The notes beneath the pieces were generated by a model, which saw only the letters and a list, made by a program, of their open reading frames with translations, was not told the origin of the DNA and did no database searches. Below, piece after piece: positions 55,512 to 64,000 of a stretch of DNA of 64,000 nucleotides (its first letter is position 1; each line of letters starts with the position of its first letter). Source of the stretch: Rhizobium sp. SL42. GTDB taxonomy: Bacteria > Pseudomonadota > Alphaproteobacteria > Rhizobiales > Rhizobiaceae. The stretch lies in the NCBI RefSeq assembly GCF_021729845.1, contig NZ_CP063397.1, positions 3,734,001-3,798,000 on the forward strand. Direction: 5' to 3'. Position numbers and translations under genes: made by a program.

Positions 55512-56465
55512 TCAGAAAGGCGAGTCCGGGAAGTAGTAGTTCTGCGCGTTGTCCTTGGTGATCAGCGTCGCATCGAGAACATAGGTGCCGTGAACCGGAA
55601 CCTGGTCGTAGATCGCGGCAGCCGTCAGCTCCATCGCCGTGCCAACCATCGACGGCGGATAGAGAACGTCGACCGGGATCATCTTGTCGCCGTCCATGAC
55701 CTTCTTGATCATGTCCTTGGAACCAGCACCGGCCACGACATACTGGATGTCGGTGCGCTTGGCCTGCTCGATCGCCTGCAGCACGCCGACGGCCATGTCG
55801 TCGTCCTGGCACCAGACCACGTCGATCTTCGGGTATTTGGTCAGGTAGTCCTGCATGACCTTGAAGGCGTCGTCGCGGTTCCAGTTGCCGAACTGGCGAT
55901 CGAGAACCTTGACGTTGGAGCCGGCAATGCCCTTGTCGAAACCGTCCTGGCGCTGCTGGTCGATCGGGATCGGCATGCCGCGGATGACCACGACTTCAGC
56001 ATCCGGGGTATTCTCGGCAATGTACTTGCCGGCGACTTCGCCAAGCGCCGGGTTGTTGCCGGCGACATAGAGATCACGCACGGAATTGTCGTTGGTGCTC
56101 GGCGCGCGGTCGACGATCGACACGAACGTGCCCTTGCCCTTGATTTCCTTGATCGCGTTGACCAGCGGGTCCGGATCGGTCGGCAGGATGACCAGCGCAT
56201 CGATGCCCTGGGTTTCGAGATCCTGCAGGGCATTGGCCTGACTTGCCGGATCCGGCGAGGTCTTGACGATGACGTTCAGCCCCGGATGCTCCTTCATAAG
56301 AAGCTCGGCAACGCGGTTGGCATGATAGACGACACCGGCCGTCCAGCCATGGTCGGCCGCCGGAATGGAGACGCCGATCGTCTTCGTGTCCTGGGCCTGC
56401 GCGGCAGTGAAGATCGCCGTCAGCGCCGTCATCGCGACGGCAAGTCCCATCAGTTTCTTGTGCAT
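55512..56465 (-). CDS. Sugar ABC transporter substrate-binding protein, RbsB-type
   Basis: A 317-residue periplasmic binding protein of the ribose/galactose class. The signal peptide ends IFTAAQAQD. The mature protein begins TIGVSIPAADHGWTAGVVYHANR, the usual first strand and sugar contact, with DLETQGIDALVILPTDPDPLV, VVVIRGMPIPIDQQRQDGF and WCQDDDMAVGVLQAIE as further domain markers. Asp and Arg contacts suggest a pentose or hexose; the exact sugar is unknown. A perfect hairpin 25 bases past the stop may protect its mRNA. Confidence 0.94.
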   Translation of the reverse strand: MHKKLMGLAVAMTALTAIFTAAQAQDTKTIGVSIPAADHGWTAGVVYHANRVAELLMKEHPGLNVIVKTSPDPASQANALQDLETQGIDALVILPTDPDPLVNAIKEIKGKGTFVSIVDRAPSTNDNSVRDLYVAGNNPALGEVAGKYIAENTPDAEVVVIRGMPIPIDQQRQDGFDKGIAGSNVKVLDRQFGNWNRDDAFKVMQDYLTKYPKIDVVWCQDDDMAVGVLQAIEQAKRTDIQYVVAGAGSKDMIKKVMDGDKMIPVDVLYPPSMVGTAMELTAAAIYDQVPVHGTYVLDATLITKDNAQNYYFPDSPF

Positions 56466-56534
56466 TGGTTTCCTCCCAAAGTGACTAGGGTCATTTCAGT
56501 GACGGACCGGGCGACCCTCCTGCCCGGTCACGAC

Positions 56535-57551
56535 TTACGCCTTGCGCGCCAGCGAACGCTGGACGAGCATCGCGATGATGATGATCGTGCCCTGGATGGC
56601 GCCGATCAGATATTCGGAGATGAAGTTCGACAGCAGCATGATGTTGCCGACGAGTTCGAGGATGAAGGCGCCGCAGATCGTGCCCCAGACACGCCCCGCG
56701 CCACCTTTCAGCGCCGTGCCGCCGACAACGACCGCGGTGATCGCCTGCAACTCCCACAGGATGCCTGTCGTTGCCGACGTCGATCCGAGCCGCGGCACGT
56801 AGAGCAGCACGGCGATCGCGACGCAAAAACCCTGGATGATGAAGGCAATGGTGCGCACCCGGTCGACAGCGATGCCGGAATAGCGGGCCACGTCACGGCT
56901 GGATCCGACGGCCACCACATGGCGCCCGTAGCGCGTGCGGTAGAGGATGAAGGCGGCGATCGCCGTCACGATCAGGATGATCAGGATCGGCAGCGGCATG
57001 CCGAGAAACGAACCGAAATAGACCGGGCGATACAGCTCCTGCTGTTCGGGGGAACGCAGGGTGATCGCCCCGCCCTGGGAGAGCCAGGTGGTAAGGCCAC
57101 GATAGATGCCCATCGTGCCGAGCGTCGCGATGAAAGGCTCGATCTTGCCGACCGTTGTGATCAGGCCATTGGCGAGCCCACAGAGCGAGCCGATGATGAC
57201 GGTCAGGACGACCGCTGCGGCCAGCATCAGCGCCGGATCGGCGATCACGCCGGAATTCATGAACAGGATCATCAGGCTGGCGACGAAGGCCACCATTGAA
57301 CCGACCGAGAGATCAAGATCGCCCGAGGAGATCACGAAGGTCGCGCCGACCGCGATGATCGCGATGAAAGCCGAGCGGGTCGCGACATTGGCCAGGTTGT
57401 TGAGGCCGATGAAATTCGGATTGACCATGGCACCGACGATCAAAAGCAGCAGCAAGGCCGCAAAGGGCGCAACGGCGCGCAGATCGACATCGCGCCAGGT
57501 GCGCCGGCCGCGGATTTCGGGTGTGCTCTCAGTCTCGGCAGTCGTGTTCAC
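56535..57551 (-). CDS. Sugar ABC transporter permease, RbsC-type
   Basis: A 338-residue membrane protein with about 8-10 helices and the RbsC family loop GLANGLITTVGKIEPFIATLGTMGIYRGL (about residues 142-170), GRHVVAVGSSRDVARYSGIAVDRVR, and AITAVVVGGTALKGGAGRVWGTICGAF. The start is GTG at 57551, with GGAGG 9 bases upstream; the ATG at 57599 gives a longer Arg-rich tail that ignores this site. It is 101 bases downstream of the ATPase gene. Confidence 0.94.
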   Translation of the reverse strand: MNTTAETESTPEIRGRRTWRDVDLRAVAPFAALLLLLIVGAMVNPNFIGLNNLANVATRSAFIAIIAVGATFVISSGDLDLSVGSMVAFVASLMILFMNSGVIADPALMLAAAVVLTVIIGSLCGLANGLITTVGKIEPFIATLGTMGIYRGLTTWLSQGGAITLRSPEQQELYRPVYFGSFLGMPLPILIILIVTAIAAFILYRTRYGRHVVAVGSSRDVARYSGIAVDRVRTIAFIIQGFCVAIAVLLYVPRLGSTSATTGILWELQAITAVVVGGTALKGGAGRVWGTICGAFILELVGNIMLLSNFISEYLIGAIQGTIIIIAMLVQRSLARKA

Positions 57552-57652
57552 GGGTCGTCTCCTCCCGGGCGGGCGCTTTTGAAGCGGCCCTGCCCCCATG
57601 TCTTTTGTCTCCGGCCTGCGCGCCGCGCGGGACGGCCGACCAGTCGCTCCTG

Positions 57653-59179
57653 TCAGCTCGCAAGCTGCTTCTTCAGTCCCGCGGCATATCGCATGATCAC
57701 CTGCTCGCTGATCTCCTCGCCCTCCAGAATGCCGACCATGCGCCCTTCGCGCATCACCGCCACCCGGGTGCAGAGCCCGATCACTTCCGGCATTTCCGAG
57801 GAAATCACGATGATCGAACGCCCCTCACGGGCCAGTGCCGCAACGAAATGATAGATCTGTTGCTTGGTGCCGACATCGATGCCGCGCGTCGGCTCGTCGA
57901 TGATGATGATCTGCGGCTCGATCTCCATGATCTTGGCGAGCAGCAGCTTCTGCTGGTTGCCGCCCGACATGCGCCCGACCCGCACCCGGTCATCCCGCAC
58001 GCGGATATCGAAGCGCCGCTTGGCCCGCGCCATCGCCTTCGCCTCGCTCGACGGGTCGAGATAGCCATGGCGGATATGCTGGTCGATCGCCTGCAGCGTC
58101 AGGTTTGCCGTCATGCCCTCGCCGAGCAGCAGGCCCTTGCCCTTGCGGTCCTTGGTCATGTAGGCGAGCCCGCGTCGGTTGGCCTCGCGGAAATCCTCCG
58201 GCAACAGGTCCGTGCCCTTGAGCTGGACGACGCCGGAGAGACGCGGCCGCAAGCCGGCAACCGCCTCCATCAGCTCCGTGCGGCCGGAACCTATCAGGCC
58301 GGAAAAGCCGAGCACTTCGCCTTTTTTCAGCTCGAAGCTGACATGCTTCACATAGTCGGTGCTCAGGTCCTTGACCGAAAGCACCACTTCTTCATCGACA
58401 TTCGGCTCATGCTTGGTCGGATAAAGGCTGGAAAGCTCGCGCCCGACCATCAGCTGCGCGATGGATTCGCCATCGAGCACGGCGGTCGGCGCCGTCTTCA
58501 CCCATTGGCCGTCCCGCAACACCGTGACCCGGTCCGTCAGTTCCATCACCTCGTCCAGCTTGTGGCTGACGAAGACGAAGCTCGTGCCCTGGGCGCGCAG
58601 CTTGCGCACCTGGGCAAACAGCACATCCGTCTCCTCGCGCGACAAAACGGCGGTCGGCTCGTCCATGAACACGATGCGCGCCTTGCGGCTGATCGCCTTG
58701 GCGATCTCGACCATCTGCTTGTCGGCCACCGCCAGCGAACTGATCAGCGCATCCGGATCGATCGGCGAACCGAGCTGGTTGAGCGCACGCACCGTCTCCG
58801 CCCGCATGAACTTGCGGTCGAGCACGCCGAAGCGCGTCACCTCACGACCGAGAAACAGGCTCTCGGTCACGGTCAGATGTTCGGCAAGATTGAATTCCTG
58901 GTGGATCAGCACGATCCCCAGCGCTTCGGCCGCGCCATTCGGCGGCAGGACCACCGGCTGGCCGTCCAAAAGGATGCGCCCGGCCGTCGCCTGCTCGAAA
59001 CCCGACAGGATCTTCACCAGCGTCGATTTGCCGGCACCGTTTTCGCCCATCAGCGCATGCACCTCGCCGGGCAGCACGTCGAAATCGACGCTGAACAGCA
59101 CCTGCACATCACCAAACGATTTCGAGATACGTTCTGCGACAAGCACGGCTTTGCGCGCTTCATCCCCGGTCCCAGTCAT
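57653..59179 (-). CDS. Sugar ABC transporter ATPase, two-domain RbsA-type
   Basis: A 508-residue protein with two ATPase domains in tandem. Domain 1 has Walker A MGENGAGKSTLVKIL (about residue 43), the sequence AVADKQMVEIAKAI in place of a canonical signature, and Walker B IVFMDEPTAVLS. Domain 2 has the degenerate Walker A GLIGSGRTELMEA, signature RMSGGNQQKLLLAKIM and Walker B IIIIDEPTRGIDVG. ATG 59179 has GGAGG 5 bases upstream; the frame to 59203 is not used. It is the first gene of the transporter unit; two operators lie 40-76 bases upstream. Confidence 0.95.
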   Translation of the reverse strand: MTGTGDEARKAVLVAERISKSFGDVQVLFSVDFDVLPGEVHALMGENGAGKSTLVKILSGFEQATAGRILLDGQPVVLPPNGAAEALGIVLIHQEFNLAEHLTVTESLFLGREVTRFGVLDRKFMRAETVRALNQLGSPIDPDALISSLAVADKQMVEIAKAISRKARIVFMDEPTAVLSREETDVLFAQVRKLRAQGTSFVFVSHKLDEVMELTDRVTVLRDGQWVKTAPTAVLDGESIAQLMVGRELSSLYPTKHEPNVDEEVVLSVKDLSTDYVKHVSFELKKGEVLGFSGLIGSGRTELMEAVAGLRPRLSGVVQLKGTDLLPEDFREANRRGLAYMTKDRKGKGLLLGEGMTANLTLQAIDQHIRHGYLDPSSEAKAMARAKRRFDIRVRDDRVRVGRMSGGNQQKLLLAKIMEIEPQIIIIDEPTRGIDVGTKQQIYHFVAALAREGRSIIVISSEMPEVIGLCTRVAVMREGRMVGILEGEEISEQVIMRYAAGLKKQLAS

Positions 59180-59218
59180 GCAATCCTCCCGGCGGCTCCT
59201 CAACCGCTATGCTGACCT

Positions 59219-59255
59219 ATGTAAAGGTTTACATGATCTATGTAAAGGTTTACAT
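59219..59255. promoter_or_regulatory. Tandem identical LacI-type operators
   Basis: ATGTAAAGGTTTACAT occurs twice, at 59219-59234 and 59240-59255, each with 7-bp perfect arms around GG. Repeat distance is 21 bp, two helical turns, so two repressor dimers would sit on the same DNA face. They lie between the divergent ABC ATPase and LacI genes. Confidence 0.85.
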
Positions 59256-59357
59256 CATCCATTCACAGGGATGTTTTACCGCCCTCTCGGCTTTCGCAGC
59301 CGCAGCACAGCAGATAAGGTCTCCAACGATTCCATATGGATAGGGGGATGGGGCAGC

Positions 59358-60377
59358 GTGCCGAATTCAACGCCGGCCACGATTGACGATGTTGCACGCA
59401 TTGCCGAGGTGTCGATCGCCACGGTGAGCCGTGCCATCCATACGCCCGACAAGGTCGCCAAGACCACCCGCCAGCGCGTCAACCAAGCCATTGCGATCAC
59501 CGGTTACACCACCAATGCCATGGCCCGCTCGCTGCGCATGGGCCGCTCCAACATGATCCTGATCCTGGCGCCGGATATCGGCGACCCGAATTTCTCCACC
59601 ACGCTGATCGGTCTGGAAAACGAGGCCCGCGCCCATGGTTTCGGCGTGCTGATCGGGCACACGCAAAACGATCCCGAGCGCGGGCTGGAATATCTGAAAT
59701 TCCTGAGCTCCGGCCAGGCTGCCGGCCTTGTGCTATTCACCGGCCACGAACCCTTCGGCCATCAGGTCATCGGCCAGCGCCTGCCGCCGTCGGTGGCCGT
59801 CTTCGAACCGGTCTTCGGCTCGAAGACCTCCTATGTCGGCGTCGACGACACGGCCGGTGCCCGCAAGGCTGCCGAACATCTTCTCTCGGCCGGCCACCGG
59901 CGCATCGCCTTCATCGGCGATGCAAAGACCAGGCTCGGCCACCAGCGCCGACGCCAGGGCTATGACCTTGCACTCGACGCTGCCCGCATTCCGCCAGACC
60001 ACCGACTGGTGCTGGAGGGCGATGGCACGATCGAAAGCGGCCGGCTCGCCGTCGAGCAATTGTTCATGCGCGACACGCTGCCGACCGCCTTCATGTGCGT
60101 CAACGACGCGACAGCCGTCGGCGTCATCAACGGCCTGACCGCCCGCGGCTACGACCTGCCGCGCGACTTCTCGATCATCGGTTTCGACGACGTGCCACAA
60201 GCAACCTATGTCAATCCGGCCCTGACCACGATCCGCCAGCCCCGCAGCGCCATCGGCCGCCAGGCCATGGCGCTGCTGCTGGAAACACTGACTGAGCGCC
60301 CGACCGAACGCCGCGAAATCCTGATCATGCCGGATCTCATCGTCAGGGGCTCGGTGACGGGACCGGACAAGCGGTAG
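59358..60377 (+). CDS. LacI family regulator of the divergent sugar operon
   Basis: A 339-residue repressor. The HTH is TPATIDDVARIAEVSIATVSRAIHTPDKVAKTTRQRVNQAIAITGY, residues 5-50, followed by NAMARSLRMGRSNMILILAPDIGDPNFS and the sensor domain. It begins at GTG 59358 with an AGGGGG-rich ribosome site; the long upstream open frame crosses the operator region and the ATPase gene antisense and is spurious. The two operators lie 100-140 bases upstream, so it probably represses both itself and the divergent transporter operon. The inducer is presumably the transported sugar. Confidence 0.95.
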   Translation: MPNSTPATIDDVARIAEVSIATVSRAIHTPDKVAKTTRQRVNQAIAITGYTTNAMARSLRMGRSNMILILAPDIGDPNFSTTLIGLENEARAHGFGVLIGHTQNDPERGLEYLKFLSSGQAAGLVLFTGHEPFGHQVIGQRLPPSVAVFEPVFGSKTSYVGVDDTAGARKAAEHLLSAGHRRIAFIGDAKTRLGHQRRRQGYDLALDAARIPPDHRLVLEGDGTIESGRLAVEQLFMRDTLPTAFMCVNDATAVGVINGLTARGYDLPRDFSIIGFDDVPQATYVNPALTTIRQPRSAIGRQAMALLLETLTERPTERREILIMPDLIVRGSVTGPDKR

Positions 60378-60495
60378 AAATCATCGTTCTATTTACCGAC
60401 GTTGGGACTTTGTCCACGTTCGCACAAATCATCCCCAATCAAAGCCGACGGTTTTGAACCGCTTGCCGACAATGCCGCAAAGCTGCGCATCCAGA

Positions 60496-60885
60496 CTAAT
60501 CCGGTGGATTTCCAAGAAGCTGCGGTTCTCCGATCTCGATTGCATGCCCATCCGGATCGTAGAAACGGAAGACTCGCTGCCCCCACGATTGCTGCTCGAT
60601 AGCGTGTATCAATTCCACATGCGGTGAAATGGTCTCAAAGGCCCGATCAAGATGTTCATCCTCGAAATAAAGCAGCAAGTTCCTGCGCCCATAGGGTTCT
60701 CGACAGGAAGAGGGTTCGCCCCAGATTGTCTGCTCAAGAGACTGCCCTTCGTGGATCGCAAAACCCGTCTCGAACAACACAAAGCTTCCGAAATCTTCCA
60801 GGACACGCAGACCAAGCCGTGCCTGATAAAATCCCTTTGAACGACGGATATCACTTACGAAAGGTATGGGATTGATGAATCGCAT
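60496..60885 (-). CDS. VOC/glyoxalase-fold protein
   Basis: A 129-residue vicinal-oxygen-chelate domain protein. MRFINPIPFVSDIRRSKGFYQARLGLRVLEDFGSFVLFETGFAIHEGQSL opens the first beta-alpha module, and RVFRFYDPDGHAIEIGEPQLLG closes the second; His46 and Glu117 are in metal-ligand positions. Members include glyoxalase I, fosfomycin and bleomycin resistance proteins; the function here is unassigned. ATG 60885 has AAAGGAAG 6-9 bases upstream. It lies between lacI and xylA with about 120-200 base gaps, apparently a single-gene unit. Confidence 0.88.
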   Translation of the reverse strand: MRFINPIPFVSDIRRSKGFYQARLGLRVLEDFGSFVLFETGFAIHEGQSLEQTIWGEPSSCREPYGRRNLLLYFEDEHLDRAFETISPHVELIHAIEQQSWGQRVFRFYDPDGHAIEIGEPQLLGNPPD

Positions 60886-61030
60886 CACCGACTTCCTTTC
60901 GCTGAGGTCAAAGATCGCAGCAGATCAACGGTCGACTGAAATGTTCTTCCATCTCTAGCTTGCGAATGTTCAGATTACGGATTCGCGTCGCGACTACAAC
61001 TTGCATTCCAAGGACACTCTATCGATAAAC

Positions 61031-61062
61031 AAAAAAGCCGGGACACTCGCATGCCCCGGCCC
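61031..61062 (-). terminator. Terminator after xylA
   Basis: GCCGGG (61037-61042) with CCCGGC (61055-61060); read on the minus strand the stem is followed by TTTTTTG. It is 25 bases beyond the xylA stop. Confidence 0.8.
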
Positions 61063-61086
61063 AATCGCATCACATCAGCCTACATC

Positions 61087-62397
61087 TCAGACGTAGCGAT
61101 TGACCACATTCTCCAGCAGTTCCTGCTGACCCGACTTCGGCTGCGGATTGATGCCTTTGGTCTCGACGCGGGCAGCGATCGCCTCGAGGCTTTCCTCGCC
61201 GCGCAGCATCGTCTGGTTTTCGGCCTTGTCCCAACCGGCGTAGCGTGATGCCAGCGGACCCGACAGCGCCTTGTCCTCGATCATCTTCGCCGCAGCCTTC
61301 AGGCCGCGGGCGCAGCAATCCATGCCGCCGATATGGCCGATCAGAAGGTCGGCCGGATCGATCGACTGGCGACGCAGCTTGGCGTCGAAGTTCGTGCCAC
61401 CCGTGGTGAAGCCGCCGCCGGCCAGAACCTGGTAATAGGCCAGCGCCATTTCCGGCACATTGTTGGGGAACTGGTCGGTATCCCAGCCGGACTGGTAGTC
61501 GTTGCGGTTCATGTCGATCGAGCCGAAGATGCCGAGCGCATTGGCCAGCGCCAGTTCATGCTCGAATGTGTGGCCGGCCAGGATCGCATGACCCTGTTCG
61601 ATATTGACCTTCACTTCCTTCTCGAGACCATAGGTCTTGAGGAAGCCGTAGACGGTCGCGACGTCGTAGTCATACTGGTGCTTGGTCGGCTCCTGCGGCT
61701 TCGGCTCGATCAGCAGCGCGCCCTTGAAGCCGATCTTGTGCTTGTATTCGACCACCAGGTTGAGGAAGCGGCCCATCTGGTCCAGTTCCCGCTTCAGGTC
61801 GGTGTTGAGCAGGGTTTCATAACCCTCGCGGCCGCCCCAGAGCACATAGTTCTCGCCGCCCAGACGCATGGTCGCATCCATGCAGGTCTTGACGGTCGCC
61901 GCACTGAAGGCAAACACATCCGGATCCGGATTGGTCGAGGCGCCCGACATATAGCGGCGGTGCGAAAACAGGTTTGCCGTGCCCCAGAGCAGCTTGACGC
62001 CGGTCTCGGCCTGCTTCTGTTCGAAGTAGTCGACGATCTCGTTCAGGTTCCGCGTGTTCTCGGCAAAGCTGTCGCCTTCCGGACGCGCATCGGCATCATG
62101 GAAGCAGTAATAGGGCGTGCCGAGCAGGCTGAACATTTCGAAGGCGACATCCGCCTTCAGCTTCGCCTTGTCCATGCCGCTGCCATACCAGGGGCGATCG
62201 AAGGTGCGACCGCCGAAGGGGTCGCCGCCTTCCCAGGCGAATGTGTGCCAATAGGCGATGGCAAAGCGCAGATGGTCTTCCATGCGCTTGCCGGCGACCA
62301 CTTCATCGGGGTTGTAGTGACGATAAGCCAGCGGATTCGTGCTGTCGGTACCTTCGTATTTGATCTTGTCGATATCGCCGAAAAAGCCAGTGCTCAT
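61087..62397 (-). CDS. xylA: Xylose isomerase
   Basis: A 436-residue class II xylose isomerase that converts D-xylose to D-xylulose. It opens [30 protein letters not shown]. The catalytic region [11 protein letters not shown] and [23 protein letters not shown] holds the His-Asp pair. [29 protein letters not shown] and [22 protein letters not shown] supply metal ligands. Length matches class II enzymes. It follows xylB with two palindromic repeats in between. The long antisense frame is a shadow. Confidence 0.97.
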   Translation of the reverse strand: MSTGFFGDIDKIKYEGTDSTNPLAYRHYNPDEVVAGKRMEDHLRFAIAYWHTFAWEGGDPFGGRTFDRPWYGSGMDKAKLKADVAFEMFSLLGTPYYCFHDADARPEGDSFAENTRNLNEIVDYFEQKQAETGVKLLWGTANLFSHRRYMSGASTNPDPDVFAFSAATVKTCMDATMRLGGENYVLWGGREGYETLLNTDLKRELDQMGRFLNLVVEYKHKIGFKGALLIEPKPQEPTKHQYDYDVATVYGFLKTYGLEKEVKVNIEQGHAILAGHTFEHELALANALGIFGSIDMNRNDYQSGWDTDQFPNNVPEMALAYYQVLAGGGFTTGGTNFDAKLRRQSIDPADLLIGHIGGMDCCARGLKAAAKMIEDKALSGPLASRYAGWDKAENQTMLRGEESLEAIAARVETKGINPQPKSGQQELLENVVNRYV

Positions 62398-62432
62398 GGA
62401 TAGTTCCTCCTTGGTGTGTATTGGAAGTCATC

Positions 62433-62558
62433 AAGTCCCCTCCCCAACCCCTCCCCACAAGGGGGAGGGGCTAGGCCCGCCGCCACCCGTATACCGAAAC
62501 ATCGGCCGCGTGGTTTTCTCCCCCCTTGTGGGGGAGATGGCCGGCAGGCCAGAGAGGG
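62433..62558. repeat. Two more palindromic repeats between xylB and xylA
   Basis: Copy 5 (62433-62475) has CCCCTCCCC-ACAAG-GGGGAGGGG with an extra CCCCTCCCC arm and no clear second stem. Copy 6 (62516-62558) is close to copies 3 and 4: TTCTCCCCCCTTGTGGGGGAG then GATG, second stem GGCC-GGCA-GGCC and AGAGAGGG. Both lie in the 168-base xylB-xylA gap. Confidence 0.8.
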
Positions 62559-62565
62559 TATTTCT

Positions 62566-64000
62566 TCAAAGCCCCTTGATCGCCGGATAGACCGAGCGAT
62601 AGCGGCGGTAGGCCTCCTCGTAGGCACCAGACAGCGCCGGAACCGGCGCAATCGTCTCGGCCGTCGCGGGCGCGGTGCAGACCGACAGCGGATCAGCGCC
62701 GGTGGCCGCAATCAGGCCGAGCCGGGCCGCGCCGAAGGCGGCGCCGAAATCGCCGTCAGCCGGCACGTCGACCGGCATGCCGAGAGCCGTTGCGATCGAC
62801 GCCAGCCAGTAGCGCGAGCGCGAACCGCCACCGATCGCCGTCACGCGATCGATCTTCGTGCCCGCGGATTTCAGGGCCTCCAGGCTGTCACGGATGGCGA
62901 AGGTCACACCTTCGACAACCGCCTGTGTCAGCACGGCGCGGCTGGAATCGTGGCCAAGCCCGATAAAGGCGCCGCGGATTTTTGCATCGTTATGTGGCGT
63001 GCGCTCGCCCGACAGATAGGGCAGGAACGTCACGCCGGTCGGCGCCTTGAGAGCGTCACCCAGTTCAGCGGTCAACTCGCCTGCCGATTTGCCGGTAACG
63101 CCGGAATGCCAGTTCAGCGCATCGGTGGCCGAAAGGATGACGCCCATCTGGTGCCAGGTGTTCGGCAGCGCATGGCAGAAGGCATGCACAGCGCTTTCCG
63201 GCTTCGGCAGATAGGAACCATTGGCGGCAAAGAGAACGCCGGACGTGCCGAGCGACACGAAGGCCTGGCCTTCCGCGACCGTGCCCATGCCGCAGGCCGA
63301 AGCTGCGTTGTCCCCTGCCCCGCCGGCAACGATGACATCGGAACCGATGCGCCATTTCGCCGCCAGCTCGCCACGCAGGACACCTGCGCGATCCGTTCCC
63401 TCGACCAGACCGGGCATCTGCTCGACCGTCAGGCCCGTTGCCGCGAGCAGTTCCGGCGACCAGGCACGCTTGCCCGTATCGAGCCAGGCGGTTCCAGCCG
63501 AATCCGACATGTCCGAGAGATATTCGCCCGTCAGCCACAACCGCAGGAAATCCTTGGGCAGCAGGACCTTGGCAATCTTGGAAAAGGTCTCCGGCTCGTG
63601 CTTGGCGACCCAGGCAAGCTTCGGCGCGGTAAACCCGGGAAACACGATATTGCCCGTCAAGGCACGAAACCGCGGATCGGCATCGAGCGCGGCCGCTTCC
63701 TCATGGCTGCGCGTATCGTTCCACAGAATGCAGGGGCGCAGAACCCGGTCCTTGGCGTCGACAAGGGTTGCACCATGCATGTGGCCGGACAGGCCGATAC
63801 CCTTGACCGCGGCGAGTTCCGCCGGATGCGCTGCCTTGAGTGCGCCGACGGCCTCCTCCGTCGCGCGGATCCAGTCGCCGGGTGCCTGTTCGGACCAGCC
63901 GGAATGCGGCCGCTGAACGGTCAGCGCCGCATGACCGACACCGATCACGCGCTGGCCGTCATCAATCAGCATCGCCTTGATGCCTGACGTGCCGAGGTCC
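62566..64000 (-). CDS. xylB: Xylulokinase, N-terminus beyond window
   Basis: About 478 residues of a FGGY-family kinase are present; the first few residues lie past base 64000. The frame reads DLGTSGIKAMLIDDGQ at the edge, the phosphate-1 motif of the ASKHA fold. GIGLSGHMHGATLVD, ILWNDTRSHEEAAAL, GDNAASACGMGTV and the C-terminal TAIGGGSRSRYWLASIATALGMPV and GDFGAAFGAARLG complete the xylulokinase signature. It phosphorylates D-xylulose for the pentose phosphate pathway. It precedes xylA on the minus strand. Confidence 0.95.
   Translation of the reverse strand, partial: DLGTSGIKAMLIDDGQRVIGVGHAALTVQRPHSGWSEQAPGDWIRATEEAVGALKAAHPAELAAVKGIGLSGHMHGATLVDAKDRVLRPCILWNDTRSHEEAAALDADPRFRALTGNIVFPGFTAPKLAWVAKHEPETFSKIAKVLLPKDFLRLWLTGEYLSDMSDSAGTAWLDTGKRAWSPELLAATGLTVEQMPGLVEGTDRAGVLRGELAAKWRIGSDVIVAGGAGDNAASACGMGTVAEGQAFVSLGTSGVLFAANGSYLPKPESAVHAFCHALPNTWHQMGVILSATDALNWHSGVTGKSAGELTAELGDALKAPTGVTFLPYLSGERTPHNDAKIRGAFIGLGHDSSRAVLTQAVVEGVTFAIRDSLEALKSAGTKIDRVTAIGGGSRSRYWLASIATALGMPVDVPADGDFGAAFGAARLGLIAATGADPLSVCTAPATAETIAPVPALSGAYEEAYRRYRSVYPAIKGL

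Noticed and set aside
55590..59215. Long plus-strand open frames opposite the sugar ABC genes (55590-57299, 57521-59215)
   Set aside because: Low-complexity Arg/His/Asp-rich translations and exact overlap with well-supported genes mark them as shadows.
58461..59357. Long N-terminal extension of the lacI frame at 59358
   Set aside because: It would run antisense through the ATPase gene and through both operators; GTG 59358 with its own ribosome site begins the HTH correctly.

Overview
This is a GC-rich window of ordinary-looking alphaproteobacterial chromosome, most likely from the family Rhizobiaceae (Rhizobium/Agrobacterium group). The evidence is the glgA-pgm-glgX block, a soxBDAG sarcosine oxidase operon, a RopB/Omp25-type outer membrane protein, an alphaproteobacterial aa3-oxidase subunit IV, an Odc2-type decarboxylase behind what looks like the alphaproteobacterial speF RNA leader, and CobW-WD40 and CYTH-CHAD pairs. 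I saw no tRNA, rRNA, prophage, insertion sequence or CRISPR array. Both ends cut a gene: glgA lacks its N-terminus and xylB lacks its N-terminus.

Layout. 1-6.1 kb: glycogen metabolism (glgA, pgm, glgX), interrupted on the opposite strand by a TetR regulator and an AHSA1/SRPBCC protein with a clear palindromic operator. 6.2-7.8 kb: a MaoC-like hydratase and a DUF2332 protein. 7.8-13 kb: soxBDAG on the minus strand, behind nested inverted repeats. 13.2-18.3 kb: rpsU, a TPR lipoprotein, oxidase subunit IV, a FeeM-like N-acyl amino acid synthase and a membrane GGDEF-EAL protein with a degenerate GGDEF motif. 18.6-22 kb: a TRAP transporter (DctQ and DctM forward, the TakP-like binding protein convergent). 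22-31.5 kb: a class I amidotransferase, an Inh/Omp19-like inhibitor, a LacI plus 2-hydroxyacid dehydrogenase unit, MarR, creatininase, a His-rich CobW GTPase with WD40 partner, and a chemoreceptor. 31.5-39.6 kb: RopB-like and OmpW-like barrels, two acetyltransferases, the decarboxylase with its long RNA leader, LysR, and a DUF1007-NicO metal exporter. 39.6-50.7 kb: DUF533, eda, CYTH-CHAD, trhO, a CHASE4-like GGDEF-EAL protein, metNIQ, and a divergent nitroreductase/HxlR pair.

50.7-64 kb is a carbohydrate region. A minus-strand unit encodes a ribose-type ABC transporter (ATPase, permease, binding protein), an AP2-type sugar isomerase/epimerase, a Gfo/Idh oxidoreductase, a GH1 beta-glucosidase and a GrpB protein. 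It is divergent from a LacI regulator, and two identical 16-bp palindromes 21 bp apart lie between them. xylB-xylA follow. Intergenic gaps in this region hold at least six copies of GC-rich palindromic repeats. Their second stem changes sequence between copies but keeps base pairing.

I did not find a clearly new multi-gene defence or mobile system. The most interesting signals are the structured speF-type leader with its own promoter and tiny ORFs, the covarying palindromic repeats, the tandem LacI operators with an uncharacterised glycoside operon, and several strong palindromic operators next to local regulators. Long ORFs opposite soxA, pgm, glgX and the ABC genes were treated as GC-rich shadows.
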